Shown here in pieces: positions 24,430-35,225 of a DNA stretch of 64,000 nt. A program made the position numbers and the translations under genes. The notes under the pieces were generated by a model. It searched no databases, had not been told where the DNA came from, and saw nothing but the letters and a program-made list of their open reading frames with translations. The stretch lies in NCBI RefSeq assembly GCF_900060185.1, contig NZ_FIZY01000015.1, positions 37,351-101,350 of the forward strand. Direction: 5' to 3'. This DNA comes from Grimontia marina (GTDB lineage Bacteria; Pseudomonadota; Gammaproteobacteria; Enterobacterales; Vibrionaceae). How positions within the stretch are numbered: position 1 is the stretch's first letter; the number at the start of each line of letters is the position of its first letter.

Positions 24430-25434
24430 TTAGCCGCGGGATGCCGCTTTGGCTTTCAGTTCCGCTTTTTCGCTATCAGACAGGAACGCGATTTCCATGC
24501 CGTTCGCTTGAAGCTGAGTGATTTGCGCTTGGCTCAGACCCGCCTGCGGTGCGGCCACTTCGTATTCGTAAGGTAACTCGATACCTGATACTGCAGGGTC
24601 ATCGGTATTCAACGTTGCCAGAATGTCTTGTGCCAGGAATTGTTTCACCGGGTGTGCTTCCAATGAAGCCACAGTGCTGGTTTGCACGTTAGAGGTGAGG
24701 CAAGACTCAATACCGATACGGTTTTTGGCCAGAAACTCCATCAAAGAAGGATCTTCGATGGCTTTCACACCATGGCCGATACGGCTAGCGCCCAGCTCAT
24801 TGATTGCCTGCCACATGCTTTCTGCTCCTGCCGCTTCGCCAGCATGCACAGTCACATTCAGGTTGGCTTTACGTACTTTGGCAAAGTGGTCGTTGAACTG
24901 ATGACCCGGCTGGCCCAGCTCGTCACCGGCCAAATCGATAGCAACCAGGTGCTCTTTCAGTGCCAACAGCGCATCCAGCTCCTGCATGCAGGCTTCCACA
25001 CCAAAAGTACGGCTCATGATACCAATCAGGTTGGTTTTCACGCCGAAGTCACGGCTACCAGCCTGAACGCCATCAATCACCGCTTCCACCACACCTTGCA
25101 CTGGCAGTTGGTGTTTCATCGCCATGTAGTAAGGTGAGAAGCGAAGTTCTGCATAGTCAATGCGCGCATTCAGTGCATCTTCGACGTTTTCATAGGCGAC
25201 AAGGCGGACCGCGTCCAGATCGCCAAGTACAGCCACACCCCAATCCAGCTTGGACAGGAAACCAACCAAATCCGGCTCGTTAGACATAACCTGAACGTGT
25301 GGGCGGAGTGTGTCGATAGTGTCAGCAGGAAGCGTCATGCCGAACTTCTGACCCAGTTCCAGAATGGTGTTAATACGAATATTGCCATCAAGGTGACGGT
25401 GCAGATCCGTCAGAGGAAGGTGGGTTGCGATCAT
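24430..25434 (-). CDS. add: Adenosine deaminase
   Basis: Zinc enzyme of 334 residues that converts adenosine and deoxyadenosine to inosine forms in purine salvage. Metal and catalytic residues are visible: H-x-H in DLHRHLDGN (near residues 12-14), HAGEAAG with the catalytic Glu (about 197-203), the His of [12 protein letters not shown], and the aspartates of TLNTDDPAV. Cytoplasmic. An ATG start at 25434 follows TTAAGGATATTCAC. It is a single-gene unit, with terminators on both sides. Confidence 0.97.
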   Translation of the reverse strand: MIATHLPLTDLHRHLDGNIRINTILELGQKFGMTLPADTIDTLRPHVQVMSNEPDLVGFLSKLDWGVAVLGDLDAVRLVAYENVEDALNARIDYAELRFSPYYMAMKHQLPVQGVVEAVIDGVQAGSRDFGVKTNLIGIMSRTFGVEACMQELDALLALKEHLVAIDLAGDELGQPGHQFNDHFAKVRKANLNVTVHAGEAAGAESMWQAINELGASRIGHGVKAIEDPSLMEFLAKNRIGIESCLTSNVQTSTVASLEAHPVKQFLAQDILATLNTDDPAVSGIELPYEYEVAAPQAGLSQAQITQLQANGMEIAFLSDSEKAELKAKAASRG

Positions 25435-25506
25435 GTGAATATCCTTAAATCAACTTTTGGCAAGTATAAGGACTAAATACAAGGTCGTCAGTAGGGCTGG
25501 GAAAGG

Positions 25507-25530
25507 AAACCGCCTAAAAAGGCGGTTTTG
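25507..25530 (-). terminator. Terminator-like hairpin after glnG
   Basis: AACCGCC (25508-25514), loop TAAAAA, GGCGGTT (25521-25527). On the minus strand it is followed by TTCCTTTC, a broken T-tract. Confidence 0.6.
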
Positions 25531-25576
25531 AAAAGATTGTCTACCAAATTTATTTAAATGGTGAACTGCTCTGGAT

Positions 25577-26983
25577 TTATGGCATTTGAAGTTCTTTGAG
25601 CTTACGGGTCAGGGTGTTACGTCCCCAACCAAGCAGTTTTGCCGCTTCCTGCTTGTGCCCCCGGGTGTGGCTGAGTGCTTCACGCAGCAAGATACGTTCA
25701 AATTCAGGCAAGGCTTCACGTAGCAGGTTGTCATCACCGTTATCCAGCGACAGACGAGCCCATTGGGATAGCGCGGCCTGCCAGCTGTCACCTTCGCCGG
25801 TACTTTCCATTGATTCAGGTTGCATCAGCTCTGGCGGCAAGTCTTCGGGCAAAATTTCTTTACCGCTCGCCATCACTGTCAGCCAGCGACAGGTGTTTTC
25901 TAGCTGGCGCACGTTGCCTGGCCAGGAAAGACCTGACATTAAATCCAGTGTGGTCGGGTGCAGTGATTTGACCTCGATATCGAGCTCATCAGAAGCTCGC
26001 TTGAGAAAGTGTTTGGCGAGCTGGCCGATGTCCTGACGGCGTTCACGAAGCGGCGGCAGGTGAACGCGAATCACGTTCAGGCGGTGGAACAAGTCTTCAC
26101 GAAAACTGCCTTCAGCCACCAACCTTTCAAGGTTCTGGTGGGTTGCTGCAATGATGCGGACATCCACATTGATGGCCTGATGGCCACCTACACGATAGAA
26201 CTGGCCATCGGCCAGCACGCGCAGCAGACGGGTTTGGATATCCAGCGGCATATCACCGATTTCATCCAGAAACAGGGTGCCGCCATTGGCCTGCTCAAAG
26301 CGACCCTGACGGACATTGTTGGCACCGGTAAAGGCTCCTTTCTCGTGACCAAACAGCTCAGACTCAATCAAGTCTTTTGGAATTGCAGCCATGTTGAGTG
26401 CGATAAACGAGTTGGACGCGCGTGGGCTATGGCGGTGGAGAGCATGGGCAACCAGCTCTTTACCCGTACCTGACTCGCCGTTGATCAATACGGAAATCGA
26501 TGAACGGGAAAGGCGACCAATGGCGCGGAAAACTTCCTGCATAGACGGCGCTTCACCGATAATCTCCGGTGCGGCTTCCATCGTTTCTTTGGGTGAGCGC
26601 TGGCGTTTTTGCTCCTGACTGTGGGAGACAGCTCGCTCAACCAAAGCGACGGCTTCATCAATATCAAACGGCTTTGGCAGGTATTCAAATGCCCCTTTCT
26701 GATAGGCACTCACTGCTGCATCCAAATCCGAGTGAGCCGTCATGATGATGACGGGTAATGTCGGGTATTCAGATTGCAGACGGTTTAGCAGGGTGAAGCC
26801 ATCGGTGCCCGGCATGCGGATATCAGAGACAAGTACATCCGGGACTTCCCGGTTTAAAGCGTCCAGCACGCTGTCAGCATCGGCAAACGTTTCACAGGCA
26901 AGTCCGGCTGCGCTTAGGGTACGTTCCAGTACCCAGCGGATTGAGCTGTCGTCATCGACGACCCAGATTAGTCCTTTGCTCAT
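25577..26983 (-). CDS. glnG: Nitrogen regulator NtrC
   Basis: Sigma-54-dependent response regulator of 468 residues. The receiver domain has phosphorylation site D54 ([11 protein letters not shown]). The AAA+ domain has Walker A GESGTGKE, the sigma-54 contact loop GAFTGA and Walker [12 protein letters not shown]. The C-terminal Fis-type helix-turn-helix ends [19 protein letters not shown]. When phosphorylated by NtrB under nitrogen limitation it activates glnA and other nitrogen genes. It lies 9 bp after glnL in the same operon. NtrC-type boxes are visible upstream of glnL and glnA. Confidence 0.98.
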   Translation of the reverse strand: MSKGLIWVVDDDSSIRWVLERTLSAAGLACETFADADSVLDALNREVPDVLVSDIRMPGTDGFTLLNRLQSEYPTLPVIIMTAHSDLDAAVSAYQKGAFEYLPKPFDIDEAVALVERAVSHSQEQKRQRSPKETMEAAPEIIGEAPSMQEVFRAIGRLSRSSISVLINGESGTGKELVAHALHRHSPRASNSFIALNMAAIPKDLIESELFGHEKGAFTGANNVRQGRFEQANGGTLFLDEIGDMPLDIQTRLLRVLADGQFYRVGGHQAINVDVRIIAATHQNLERLVAEGSFREDLFHRLNVIRVHLPPLRERRQDIGQLAKHFLKRASDELDIEVKSLHPTTLDLMSGLSWPGNVRQLENTCRWLTVMASGKEILPEDLPPELMQPESMESTGEGDSWQAALSQWARLSLDNGDDNLLREALPEFERILLREALSHTRGHKQEAAKLLGWGRNTLTRKLKELQMP

Positions 26984-26992
26984 ATTCTCCCC

Positions 26993-28039
26993 TTAGCGAC
27001 GAATGGGTAACAAAATGGTGAAAGTGGTGTGTCCCGGCCAGCTATTTACGTAAATCTTGCCTTTATGCTGATCTATGAGGTTTCGGGTAATGGAAAGTCC
27101 AAGCCCTGTGCCTCCGGGGCGCCCTGACACCATGGGATAAAACAAGGTGTCCTGGAGTTCAGGGGCAATGCCAGGACCATTGTCAGAAATATCGATACGT
27201 GCAGCCAAACGGTGGCGCTTCCCGCCAATCACCACCTGATGTTCAGTGCGGGTGCGGAGAACGATTTCAGCATTTGGGCTGTCTCCTATAATTTGCGCCG
27301 CATTGTTCACCACGTTGAGGATGGCCTGCTCCATCTGATCAGGATCCATCTCGATGTCGGGAAGGCTGGGGTCGTAGTCACGTTCCACCACCACCTTATC
27401 TGCACTGAGTTCTACCAGCTGGCGAACTTTCTCCAGTATCACGTGGATGTTTTCTTGCTGGCGGTGACCGGGCTTTTGTGGTCCCAGTAATCTGTCGACC
27501 AGATTGCGCAGACGGTCAGCCTGCTCAATGATGATACGGGTATATTCCCCAAGACTTGGGTCGGGCAGCATTTTCTCTAAAAGCTGAGCTGCACCTCGAA
27601 GGCCACCGAGCGGGTTTTTAATTTCATGGGCAAGACCACGCACCAGCTCCTTGGCAGCCTGCTGTTGTGCCTGCTGCTGCAACTCTTTACTGATTTGTTG
27701 TTGGTGGCCAATAGCTTTGATTTCAATCAGCATAGAAGGACTGCGCGCCCACATTAAAGGGCTGGCACTCAGTTCTACTTTGCGCTGGTGGCCATCCACG
27801 ACGATGGTGACATCGCTGTCTGTCAGCCCCTGACCGCCAGAGAGGGTTTCTTTAACCAGCTCAAGATCGATAGAGCAGTGTTGTAACAAGTCGGGAAGGG
27901 GGTGCTCCAGTAAGCGGCGTGCGCTGAGACAGAGCAGTTGCTCGGCTGCAGGGTTGGCATAGGTGACAACAAGATCATTATCAAGCACCAACACCGCAGT
28001 GATCAGGTTATCCATAACAGTTTCGGTCAGCGTGGCCAC
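26993..28039 (-). CDS. glnL: Nitrogen sensor kinase NtrB
   Basis: Cytoplasmic histidine kinase and phosphatase of 348 residues (E. coli 349) that works with PII to phosphorylate NtrC. A PAS domain fills the first 110 residues ([19 protein letters not shown]). The H-box is [12 protein letters not shown] with H138; the ATPase domain shows N (NVVNNAAQ), G1 DNGPGI and G2 [10 protein letters not shown] chose the GTG start at 28039, preceded by AAGGAAAG, over an in-frame codon at 28120 that would add 27 unrelated residues. A palindromic NtrC box lies 17 bp upstream of the start. Confidence 0.96.
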   Translation of the reverse strand: MATLTETVMDNLITAVLVLDNDLVVTYANPAAEQLLCLSARRLLEHPLPDLLQHCSIDLELVKETLSGGQGLTDSDVTIVVDGHQRKVELSASPLMWARSPSMLIEIKAIGHQQQISKELQQQAQQQAAKELVRGLAHEIKNPLGGLRGAAQLLEKMLPDPSLGEYTRIIIEQADRLRNLVDRLLGPQKPGHRQQENIHVILEKVRQLVELSADKVVVERDYDPSLPDIEMDPDQMEQAILNVVNNAAQIIGDSPNAEIVLRTRTEHQVVIGGKRHRLAARIDISDNGPGIAPELQDTLFYPMVSGRPGGTGLGLSITRNLIDQHKGKIYVNSWPGHTTFTILLPIRR

Positions 28040-28055
28040 ATTACTTTCCTTTTGG

Positions 28056-28074
28056 TTGCACCAATATGGTGCAA
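28056..28074. promoter_or_regulatory. NtrC binding site before glnL
   Basis: Perfect palindrome TTGCACCAATATGGTGCAA, an exact match to the NtrC consensus TGCACCA-N3-TGGTGCA. Its place close to the glnL start suggests repression of a local promoter, as at E. coli glnLp. Confidence 0.9.
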
Positions 28075-28159
28075 CCCAGTTTACTCGATAGTGCGATGTT
28101 GTGCAGCGAAGAAAATCCACTTTCTACAGCAGCGCTGCAAAATAGCGTCTCAGCCTGTG

Positions 28160-28723
28160 TTATCTGGGGGTTGGTTTGCCCGGAGGCGGGGCTTTTTTCT
28201 TGGTTGCCCGATGCAGATACACAGTGATTGAATGGGATGCTGCAATTACCTTGCCATCTTGTAGTAATTGCACCTTTATGGTGTGGGAGCCTCGATCAAC
28301 GTTGGTTAAGGTTAAAGATGCACCTTTTGAGACGGGCTGTTTCTTTCCATCAACCACGGCGCGAACAGATTGATTTTTCCCTAGTGGCAGGTCGGTAGAA
28401 ATGTTGAGGGTGATATTGCCTTCATTACTGCGAATCGTGGCCTCATCGCCCGGAGAGATCAGGGAAATTGAGCTGGCCAGCGGCGGCACTTCGGGGGCGT
28501 CAGGTATGGGCGGCGCTTTCGGAGCGGCAGGTGAAGCAACATTGGATGGCCCCTGAGCGGGTAGAGGAATCGTACCTAATTCCACCTCGAGCTCCAAACT
28601 CGCGGAAGGTGGCGAATCGCTGAAATGCAGGGTGCCATTTTCATCAACCCAGCGGTAATACTCACCCGCGCTGGCGGACACAGACAGTACACCAAAAAAG
28701 AGCATACCGATTTTGCGCATCAT
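28160..28723 (-). CDS. DUF4124 periplasmic protein
   Basis: Protein of about 188 residues with a signal peptide (MMRKIGMLFFGVLSVSASA) and a DUF4124 domain directly after it (EYYRWVDENGTLHFSDSPP). A proline/alanine-rich linker follows (roughly residues 52-80), then an Ig-like domain with predicted beta strands (ISLISPGDEATIRS...). Function unknown. AAGGAATTC precedes tandem ATGs at 28723 and 28720. It sits between glnA and glnL on the same strand, a common Vibrio arrangement, and could share glnA transcription by read-through past the glnA terminator. Confidence 0.8.
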   Translation of the reverse strand: MMRKIGMLFFGVLSVSASAGEYYRWVDENGTLHFSDSPPSASLELEVELGTIPLPAQGPSNVASPAAPKAPPIPDAPEVPPLASSISLISPGDEATIRSNEGNITLNISTDLPLGKNQSVRAVVDGKKQPVSKGASLTLTNVDRGSHTIKVQLLQDGKVIAASHSITVYLHRATKKKAPPPGKPTPR

Positions 28724-28792
28724 GAATTCCTTGAGTTTCTGGCGGGATGCCAACAAACCTATTTTCGGTGGGGGAGAAATTCAGACAATAGA

Positions 28793-28822
28793 AAAAGGGC
28801 CCGCCTGTGAGCGAGCCCTTTG
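28793..28822 (-). terminator. Intrinsic terminator after glnA
   Basis: Minus strand AAAGGGCTCGC-TCACA-GGCGGGCCCTTT plus T-run; 11-bp stem with a G-T pair. Confidence 0.85.
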
Positions 28823-28844
28823 ATTTGTTATGAAACCCGTTGAA

Positions 28845-30254
28845 TTACACTGAGTAGTACAGTTCGAATTCCAGTGGGTGAGTGGTCATGTTCACCTTCT
28901 CAACGTCCTGAGATTTCAGTGCGATGTAAGAATCGATGAAGTCATCAGAGAATACGCCGCCTGCAGTCAGGAACTCACGGTCATCGCTCAGGCACTGCAG
29001 TGCTTGCTGCAGAGACTCTGCTACCTTTGGAATTTCTGCAGCTTCTTCTGCTGGCAGGTCGTAGAGGTCTTTATCCATTGCATCGCCAGGGTGGATCTTG
29101 TTCTTAATACCGTCAAGACCAGCCATCAGCATTGCTGCGAACGCCAGGTATGGGTTTGCTGCTGGATCACCGAAACGAACTTCGATACGGCGTGCTTTCG
29201 GGCTTGGTACCACTGGGATACGGATAGAAGCAGAACGGTTACGTGCAGAGTATGCCAGCATAACTGGAGCTTCGAAGCCTGGAACCAGACGCTTGTATGA
29301 GTTGGTGGCAGGGTTTGCAAAGGCGTTGATTGCGCGAGCGTGTTTGATAATACCGCCGATGTAGAACAGTGCAGTTTCAGACAGGCCACCGTACTTGTCG
29401 CCAGCGAACAGGTTCTGACCGTCTTTCGCCAGAGATTGGTGTACGTGCATACCTGAACCGTTGTCGCCAACCAGTGGCTTAGGCATGAAGGTCGCAGTCT
29501 TACCAAATGCGTGCGCTACGTTGTGAACAACGTACTTGTAGATTTGGATTTCATCCGCTTTGCTTGTCAGTGTGTTGAAACGCGTTGCGATTTCGTTCTG
29601 ACCTGCAGTTGCTACTTCGTGGTGGTGCGCTTCAACAACCAGGCCCATCTCTTCCATCACCAGACACATTGCTGAACGGATGTCTTGAGATGAATCAACT
29701 GGTGCTACTGGGAAGTAACCGCCTTTAACGCCTGGACGGTGACCTTTGTTACCGCCTTCGAAATCAGAACCGGTGTTCCATGCTGCTTCTACGTCGTCAA
29801 TCTTGAAAAAAGAACCTGACATGTCAGTCGCGAATTTCACATCGTCAAACAGGAAGAACTCTGGCTCAGGACCGATCAGAACAGTGTCTGCGATACCGGT
29901 AGAGCGCATGTAGTCTTCAGCGCGTTTTGCGATAGAGCGTGGGTCACGGTCGTAGCCTTGCATGGTTGCTGGCTCAAGAATGTCACAACGTACGTTCAGC
30001 GTTGCGTCTTCCGTGAATGGGTCAAGTACAGCGGAAGACGCGTCAGGCATCATCACCATGTCTGACTCGTTAATGCCTTTCCAGCCTGCAACAGATGAAC
30101 CGTCGAACATTTTACCTTCTTCGAAGAAGTCCGCGTCGATCTGGTGTGCTGGGATTGAGATGTGCTGCTCTTTACCTTTGGTATCGGTGAAGCGCAGGTC
30201 AACAAACTTAACTTCGTGCTCTTGGATTAAGGCGAGTACGTTTTCTACTGACAT
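28845..30254 (-). CDS. glnA: Glutamine synthetase type I
   Basis: Dodecameric enzyme of 469 residues, the E. coli length, which makes glutamine from glutamate, ammonia and ATP. Signature segments are [17 protein letters not shown] near residue 50, the metal/ATP motif [23 protein letters not shown], and the adenylylation tyrosine in [10 protein letters not shown] near residue 398, so GlnE control is expected. GGAGG lies upstream of the ATG. Transcription is set by a sigma-54 promoter (30341-30355) and NtrC sites 70-110 bp further upstream. Confidence 0.98.
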   Translation of the reverse strand: MSVENVLALIQEHEVKFVDLRFTDTKGKEQHISIPAHQIDADFFEEGKMFDGSSVAGWKGINESDMVMMPDASSAVLDPFTEDATLNVRCDILEPATMQGYDRDPRSIAKRAEDYMRSTGIADTVLIGPEPEFFLFDDVKFATDMSGSFFKIDDVEAAWNTGSDFEGGNKGHRPGVKGGYFPVAPVDSSQDIRSAMCLVMEEMGLVVEAHHHEVATAGQNEIATRFNTLTSKADEIQIYKYVVHNVAHAFGKTATFMPKPLVGDNGSGMHVHQSLAKDGQNLFAGDKYGGLSETALFYIGGIIKHARAINAFANPATNSYKRLVPGFEAPVMLAYSARNRSASIRIPVVPSPKARRIEVRFGDPAANPYLAFAAMLMAGLDGIKNKIHPGDAMDKDLYDLPAEEAAEIPKVAESLQQALQCLSDDREFLTAGGVFSDDFIDSYIALKSQDVEKVNMTTHPLEFELYYSV

Positions 30255-30340
30255 GTGAATAAACCTCCGGTGTCATTGTTCTCTAACTTGGCGAAGGAGC
30301 GTCTTTGCGCTTCACCAAAAATGGGTCTGGCTCCACTAAA

Positions 30341-30355
30341 GCGAAAAGTGTGCCA
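30341..30355 (-). promoter_or_regulatory. Sigma-54 promoter of glnA
   Basis: Minus strand TGGCACACTTTTCGC has GG and GC separated by ten bases, as the -24/-12 consensus requires. The predicted start is near 30330, giving a leader of about 75 nt. Confidence 0.85.
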
Positions 30356-30426
30356 AGTTTGAAATCCCAGTCGTTACCGATAGTTACACGATAATGACTT
30401 AAAAAAGTGCGTTTATTTGATCAATC

Positions 30427-30456
30427 TTGGTGCGCGTCCGCACTAAAATGGTGCAA
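30427..30456. promoter_or_regulatory. NtrC sites upstream of glnA
   Basis: Minus strand TTGCACCATTTTAGTGC (30456-30440) is a near-consensus NtrC site, and CGCACCAA (30434-30427) is a second half-site. Centred about 100-120 bp upstream of the sigma-54 start, they fit an NtrC enhancer. A further half-site GGTGCAAT is near 30580. The remaining bases to 30876 contain no gene and lead into typA. Confidence 0.8.
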
Positions 30457-30876
30457 TGGGAAGGATTGCGTGCCATCCAAGTCATTCAGCAGCGGTTCGG
30501 CTATGTTGTCAACGTCAGATCAATGTGATGGATAAGACAATGTTGGAGCTGTGAGGTGGATCGAAAGTCGGCCTATTGTGGTGCAATAAAAAACGCAAGA
30601 AGTCGACCCATGATAAGGGCGAAAAATGTTGCCCAAATGTAGCGCACTGTTCGCCCGCAGACAGTATTGGATAAGGGATGGAGACAGACTTCCAAAGTGG
30701 GCTTTTTGTGTCGGTAACAAGGCAGAACGAATATAAATTGATCCTAAGTCACATATTTCGTGGGTTTTCAATAAAAATCTGGTAAATTACGGCCGGATTT
30801 TTAATCAGTGGCGGTGAGCGCTTTCGGCAAAGCCGGAGCTTTTGGCGGCACATCTTTTTTGAGTGAAAGAGAACCC

Positions 30877-32706
30877 ATGTCTACTTTACAGATAGATAAA
30901 CTGAGAAACATCGCGATCATCGCGCACGTTGACCACGGTAAAACCACCCTGGTTGACAAACTGCTTCAGCAGTCTGGCACCCTGGAAACCCGTGGCGAGC
31001 ACGAAGAACGCGTCATGGACTCGAACGACATCGAGAAAGAGCGTGGCATTACCATTCTGGCGAAGAACACCGCGATTAACTGGAATGATTACCGCATTAA
31101 CATCGTAGATACCCCAGGACACGCCGACTTCGGTGGCGAAGTGGAACGTATCATGTCGATGGTTGACTCTGTACTTCTGATCGTTGACGCAGTTGATGGC
31201 CCCATGCCACAAACTCGCTTCGTCACGCAAAAAGCGTTCGCACATGGTCTGAAGCCAATCGTTGTTATCAACAAAATCGACCGTCCTGGCGCACGTCCTG
31301 ATTGGGTAATGGACCAGGTGTTTGACCTGTTCGACAACCTGGGTGCTACTGACGAGCAGCTGGACTTCCAAGTGGTTTACGCATCAGCACTGAACGGTTG
31401 GGCGACGCTGGAAGAAGGCGAAACCGGCGAGAACATGGAACCACTGTTTCAGGCTATCGTTGACAACGTATCAGCACCAGAAGTTGATACCGAAGGCTCT
31501 CTGCAAATGCAGATCTCTCAGCTGGACTACAGCTCTTACGTTGGTGTTATCGGTGTTGGTCGTGTGACCCGTGGTTCTGTAAAACCTAACCAGCAAGTGA
31601 CCATCGTAGGTGCTGACGGTAAGACCCGTAACGGTAAAGTCGGTACGGTACTGGGTTATCTGGGCCTTGAGCGCCATGACGTTGCATCTGCAGCAGCTGG
31701 TGACATCATCGCAATCACAGGTCTGGGCGAGCTGAAAATCTCTGACACCATCTGTGACGTGAACGCGGTTGAAGCGCTGCCAGCGCTGTCTGTTGACGAA
31801 CCAACTGTGACCATGACTTTCCAGGTGAACACCTCCCCTTTCGCAGGTAAAGAAGGTAAGTTCGTGACTTCACGTAACATCCTTGAGCGTTTGCAGAAAG
31901 AACTGGTTCACAACGTTGCACTGCGCGTTGAAGAAACTGAAGACCCGGATAAATTCCGCGTTTCAGGTCGTGGTGAACTGCACCTGTCTATCCTGATCGA
32001 AAACATGCGTCGTGAAGGCTTTGAGCTTGCTGTATCTCGTCCAGAAGTTATTCTGAAAGAAGAAGATGGCCAGCTGATGGAACCGTTTGAGACCGTGACC
32101 ATCGACGTTCAGGAAGAGCACCAGGGCGGCATCATGGAGAAAATCGGCCTGCGTAAAGGTGAGCTGAAAGACATGTCTCCAGACGGCAAAGGCCGTGTAC
32201 GTATGGACTTCATCATGCCATCTCGCGGCCTGATTGGCTTCCAGACGGAGTTCATGACCCTGACTTCTGGTTCAGGTCTGATGTACCACACCTATGACCA
32301 TTACGGTCCACACAAAGGCGGTAACATTGGCCAGCGTAACAACGGCGTACTGATTGCGAATGCAGCAGGTAAAGCCCTGACTAACGCCCTGTTCAACCTG
32401 CAGGAGCGTGGTCGTCTGTTTATCGGTCACGGTGTTGAAGTTTATGAAGGTATGGTTATCGGTATTCACAGCCGTGACAATGACCTGACTGTTAACGCCC
32501 TGAAAGGTAAGCAACTGACCAACGTACGTGCATCAGGTACTGATGACGCACAGGTACTGACTTCACCAATCAAGTACACACTGGAGCAGGCTCTGGAGTT
32601 CATCGACGACGACGAACTGGTAGAAGTGACCCCTGAAAGCATCCGTATCCGTAAGAAATTGCTGACAGAAACTGACCGTAAGCGTGCAAGCCGCGGCAGT
32701 AAGTAA
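30877..32706 (+). CDS. typA: Ribosome-associated GTPase TypA/BipA
   Basis: Translation-factor-like GTPase of 609 residues that binds 70S ribosomes and aids 50S assembly at low temperature. G1 is AHVDHGKTT near residue 18, switch [15 protein letters not shown], and G4 [10 protein letters not shown]. Elongation-factor domains II, III and V follow, then the BipA-specific C-terminal domain ([20 protein letters not shown]...). I used the ATG at 30877 (AAAGAGAA upstream); an earlier start at 30808 adds 23 unconserved residues. Divergent from glnA as in E. coli. Confidence 0.97.
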   Translation: MSTLQIDKLRNIAIIAHVDHGKTTLVDKLLQQSGTLETRGEHEERVMDSNDIEKERGITILAKNTAINWNDYRINIVDTPGHADFGGEVERIMSMVDSVLLIVDAVDGPMPQTRFVTQKAFAHGLKPIVVINKIDRPGARPDWVMDQVFDLFDNLGATDEQLDFQVVYASALNGWATLEEGETGENMEPLFQAIVDNVSAPEVDTEGSLQMQISQLDYSSYVGVIGVGRVTRGSVKPNQQVTIVGADGKTRNGKVGTVLGYLGLERHDVASAAAGDIIAITGLGELKISDTICDVNAVEALPALSVDEPTVTMTFQVNTSPFAGKEGKFVTSRNILERLQKELVHNVALRVEETEDPDKFRVSGRGELHLSILIENMRREGFELAVSRPEVILKEEDGQLMEPFETVTIDVQEEHQGGIMEKIGLRKGELKDMSPDGKGRVRMDFIMPSRGLIGFQTEFMTLTSGSGLMYHTYDHYGPHKGGNIGQRNNGVLIANAAGKALTNALFNLQERGRLFIGHGVEVYEGMVIGIHSRDNDLTVNALKGKQLTNVRASGTDDAQVLTSPIKYTLEQALEFIDDDELVEVTPESIRIRKKLLTETDRKRASRGSK

Positions 32707-32722
32707 GCCTTCTTAGGAACGT

Positions 32723-32751
32723 AAAAAGCCTCTCGGATGGGAGGCTTTTTT
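32723..32751 (+). terminator. Intrinsic terminator after typA
   Basis: AAAAAGCCTCTC-GGAT-GGGAGGCTTTTTT. Confidence 0.9.
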
Positions 32752-32778
32752 GTCTCTACCGCTTTTTGTTCTTCTGCG

Positions 32779-33027
32779 TTATTTGACGAACTTGTTGTAA
32801 ACAAACAGCAGAATAAGTGCGCCTACTGTTGCCATCACGATGCCGCCAATGCTAAGACCTGTTGTGGTACCAATGCCCAGCAGTGTGCTGACCCAGCCAC
32901 CAACCACAGCACCAGCAATACCCAGAAGGGTTGTGATAATGAAACCGCCACCGTCTTTTCCTGGCATGATCCACTTCGCGAGAACACCTGCGAGTAAGCC
33001 AAGAATGATCCAAGAAATAATGCTCAT
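32779..33027 (-). CDS. GlsB/YeaQ/YmgE family membrane protein
   Basis: Small glycine-rich inner-membrane protein of 82 residues with three hydrophobic segments (about 3-18, 31-50 and 58-77). It matches the transglycosylase-associated family in IISWIILGLLAGVLAKWIMPG and the GIAGAVVGGWV repeat; despite the family name no enzyme activity is known, and members are often stress-induced. GGAGGAG lies seven bases before the ATG at 33027. Confidence 0.88.
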   Translation of the reverse strand: MSIISWIILGLLAGVLAKWIMPGKDGGGFIITTLLGIAGAVVGGWVSTLLGIGTTTGLSIGGIVMATVGALILLFVYNKFVK

Positions 33028-33164
33028 ATTTTCTCCTCCAAGTTGAGAAACGGTAATACCGTTGAATGCAGGCAGTAAATTGCCTGGGCACACCTTACGG
33101 TAGTTTGTCTCACATCGTCTGTTTCAACTCCGAGAAAATAACTGAGACGGTTGGGATATTTCTC

Positions 33165-33800
33165 TTAGTTCTGGAGGGTTGCTAGGAAGCGCTCTGACTC
33201 TGTGATGGCTGTTTGCATATCCTTGATTGCATAGTTAATTTCTTTTTCCAAACCAGCAAATTCACCCTTCAAAGCACCAATGGCGGCAGCGTTGAGGTTG
33301 TGTTTTAGATACAGAGTGTTATCGCGTAGTGTGTCGAGAACAGGCCCCATTTTGCTTTCTGCTTTTTTCATCGCAGATAACATTTGCCTGTAACTGCGCT
33401 CGGTTGCCTTGAGTTTACGTTCACTGTCGCGGCGCAGTGTTGCACTGGAATAGAGGGAAAGCTCCTCGCGCCATTCATCGAACAGGGCGCCAGACACATC
33501 TTCAACGGCTGCGATGCGCTCATGTACATTGTCCACGGCCGCTTCGCTGTCTTCGTACTGCTCGTTGATGGTGTCGTACATTGTTTGTAACTCTCCGCCG
33601 TCGAAGTTGGTCAGAGTGGTGAGCGCATCAAGCGCACTGGTAAACTGCTCGCTGGCTTCCTGCTGAGCATCGGAAGCAGCCTCAACGCGATCGACCATGA
33701 TGTCACGCTTATGTACACCGACCTTTTCCATGGTGGCGTAATAGGCTGACTGACAGCCAGCCAGCGTAAAAAACAAAAGCAGGGTGGAGATGAGGCGCAC
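33165..33800 (-). CDS. DUF2959 lipoprotein
   Basis: Predicted lipoprotein of 211 residues. The signal ends in a lipobox LAGC with Cys at about 16. The rest is almost all helical with long heptad-like stretches (EASEQFTSALDALTTL; DNVHERIAAVEDVSGAL) and a central YRQMLSAMKKAESKM, so a coiled coil is likely. DUF2959 family, function unknown. It diverges from yihY with 42 bp between the starts. Confidence 0.82.
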   Translation of the reverse strand: MRLISTLLLFFTLAGCQSAYYATMEKVGVHKRDIMVDRVEAASDAQQEASEQFTSALDALTTLTNFDGGELQTMYDTINEQYEDSEAAVDNVHERIAAVEDVSGALFDEWREELSLYSSATLRRDSERKLKATERSYRQMLSAMKKAESKMGPVLDTLRDNTLYLKHNLNAAAIGALKGEFAGLEKEINYAIKDMQTAITESERFLATLQN

Positions 33801-33842
33801 GGTACACTCCTTCGTGTATGATTAATTTTCTAAATAAAGACT

Positions 33843-34736
33843 ATGGTTGAAGCATTGGAACGACTCAAGCATTCATTGCCCAAGGCAGGGCAAATTCTGT
33901 TCGCCTTCGCAAGGCATCTCATCCGTCGTGTTCTTCATGACCGCCTGACAGTGACTGCCGGTTACATGGCATATGTCACTTTGCTGTCGCTGGTACCACT
34001 GATCACTGTGGTATTGTCAGCGCTATCTTTGATCCCGGGGTTTGCTGAAGCGGGTGATCAGATTCGCACTTTTGTTCTACATAACTTTGTGCCTGCCTCC
34101 GGTGACGCTCTTGAGCAATACCTTAATGAGTTTGTCGCAAACGCAGGTAAGATGACCGCTGTCGGTGTGGCCTTTCTGTTTGTGGTGGCATTGATGTTGA
34201 TCTCTGCTATCGATAAGAGTCTGAACTACATTTGGCGAATAAAACATAAGCGCGCGCCTGTGGTGTCTTTTTCTATCTACTGGATGGTGCTGACACTTGG
34301 CCCTGTGCTGGTGGGTAGTAGCCTGGGTGTCAGCTCCTACCTTGGTTCGCTGAACTTGCTGGACCTGGACGGGGCAGATGTATGGGCGCCGACTTTGTTG
34401 AAATGGTTGCCTTTCTTCTTTACCGCATTGGCCTTCCTTGGGCTTTATACCTTGGTGCCCAATTGCAGAGTGCGTCTCGTGCATGCCTTTGCCGGGGCGA
34501 TATCGGCAGCTATGCTGTTTGAATTCAGCAAGAAAGGCTTTGCCTTCTATGCCACAAACTTCCCTTCCTATGAGCTGATATATGGCGCGTTGGCTGTGGT
34601 ACCTTTGCTGTTTGTTTGGGTCTATCTCAGCTGGTGTATTGTGTTGATTGGCGCAGAAATTACCGCATCGCTCGGCGAGCGAGAAATGTGGAGTATTTCA
34701 CTTGAAACGGAACCAGGACAACTTACTGACAATTAA
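33843..34736 (+). CDS. yihY: YihY/BrkB family membrane protein
   Basis: Inner-membrane protein of 297 residues with about six transmembrane segments. The family was once annotated as RNase BN in E. coli, which is now considered wrong; function is unknown. Landmarks are AGYMAYVTLLSLVPLITVV, LISAIDKSLNYIWRIKHKR, and the C-terminal VYLSWCIVLIGAEITASL. It begins an operon-like run yihY-dtd-yiiD with gaps of 21 and 33 bp, the E. coli order. Confidence 0.92.
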   Translation: MVEALERLKHSLPKAGQILFAFARHLIRRVLHDRLTVTAGYMAYVTLLSLVPLITVVLSALSLIPGFAEAGDQIRTFVLHNFVPASGDALEQYLNEFVANAGKMTAVGVAFLFVVALMLISAIDKSLNYIWRIKHKRAPVVSFSIYWMVLTLGPVLVGSSLGVSSYLGSLNLLDLDGADVWAPTLLKWLPFFFTALAFLGLYTLVPNCRVRLVHAFAGAISAAMLFEFSKKGFAFYATNFPSYELIYGALAVVPLLFVWVYLSWCIVLIGAEITASLGEREMWSISLETEPGQLTDN

Positions 34737-34757
34737 GATGATAAGAAAGGAGCTGTT

Positions 34758-35192
34758 ATGATTGCGCTTATCCAGCGAGTCAGCGAAGCCAGTGTCGTGG
34801 TTGACGGCGAGACCGTCGGTGCGATTGGCAAAGGGCTGTTGGTGCTGCTGGGTGTTGAAAAAGGCGATGATGAGAAGAAAGCGCATCGCCTGCATGAGAA
34901 GGTGTTGGGCTATCGCGTTTTCGAAGATGAAAACGGCAAGATGAACCTTAACGTGCAGCAGGCAGGTGGTGATGTGCTGGTGGTTTCCCAGTTCACACTG
35001 GCAGCCGAAACCAACAAAGGGATGCGTCCCAGCTTTAATGGTGCGCCTCCGGCGGAAGCCGATCGTCTTTATCAGTTATTTTCGCAATATTGCCGCGAAA
35101 GTGGTGTCAAAACAGAAAATGGTGTGTTTGCAGCAGACATGAAAGTCAGCCTGGTGAATGATGGGCCAGTGACTTTCTGGCTGCAGGTTTAA
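34758..35192 (+). CDS. dtd: D-aminoacyl-tRNA deacylase
   Basis: Homodimeric enzyme of 144 residues that removes D-amino acids (and glycine) wrongly attached to tRNA. Family motifs SQFTLAAET and the cross-subunit Gly-Pro motif [11 protein letters not shown] are intact. AAAGGAGCTGTT precedes the ATG. Lies between yihY and yiiD. Confidence 0.97.
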   Translation: MIALIQRVSEASVVVDGETVGAIGKGLLVLLGVEKGDDEKKAHRLHEKVLGYRVFEDENGKMNLNVQQAGGDVLVVSQFTLAAETNKGMRPSFNGAPPAEADRLYQLFSQYCRESGVKTENGVFAADMKVSLVNDGPVTFWLQV

Positions 35193-35225
35193 CAACCCAA
35201 TTGGGCTCACGAGGAGAGAAACAGG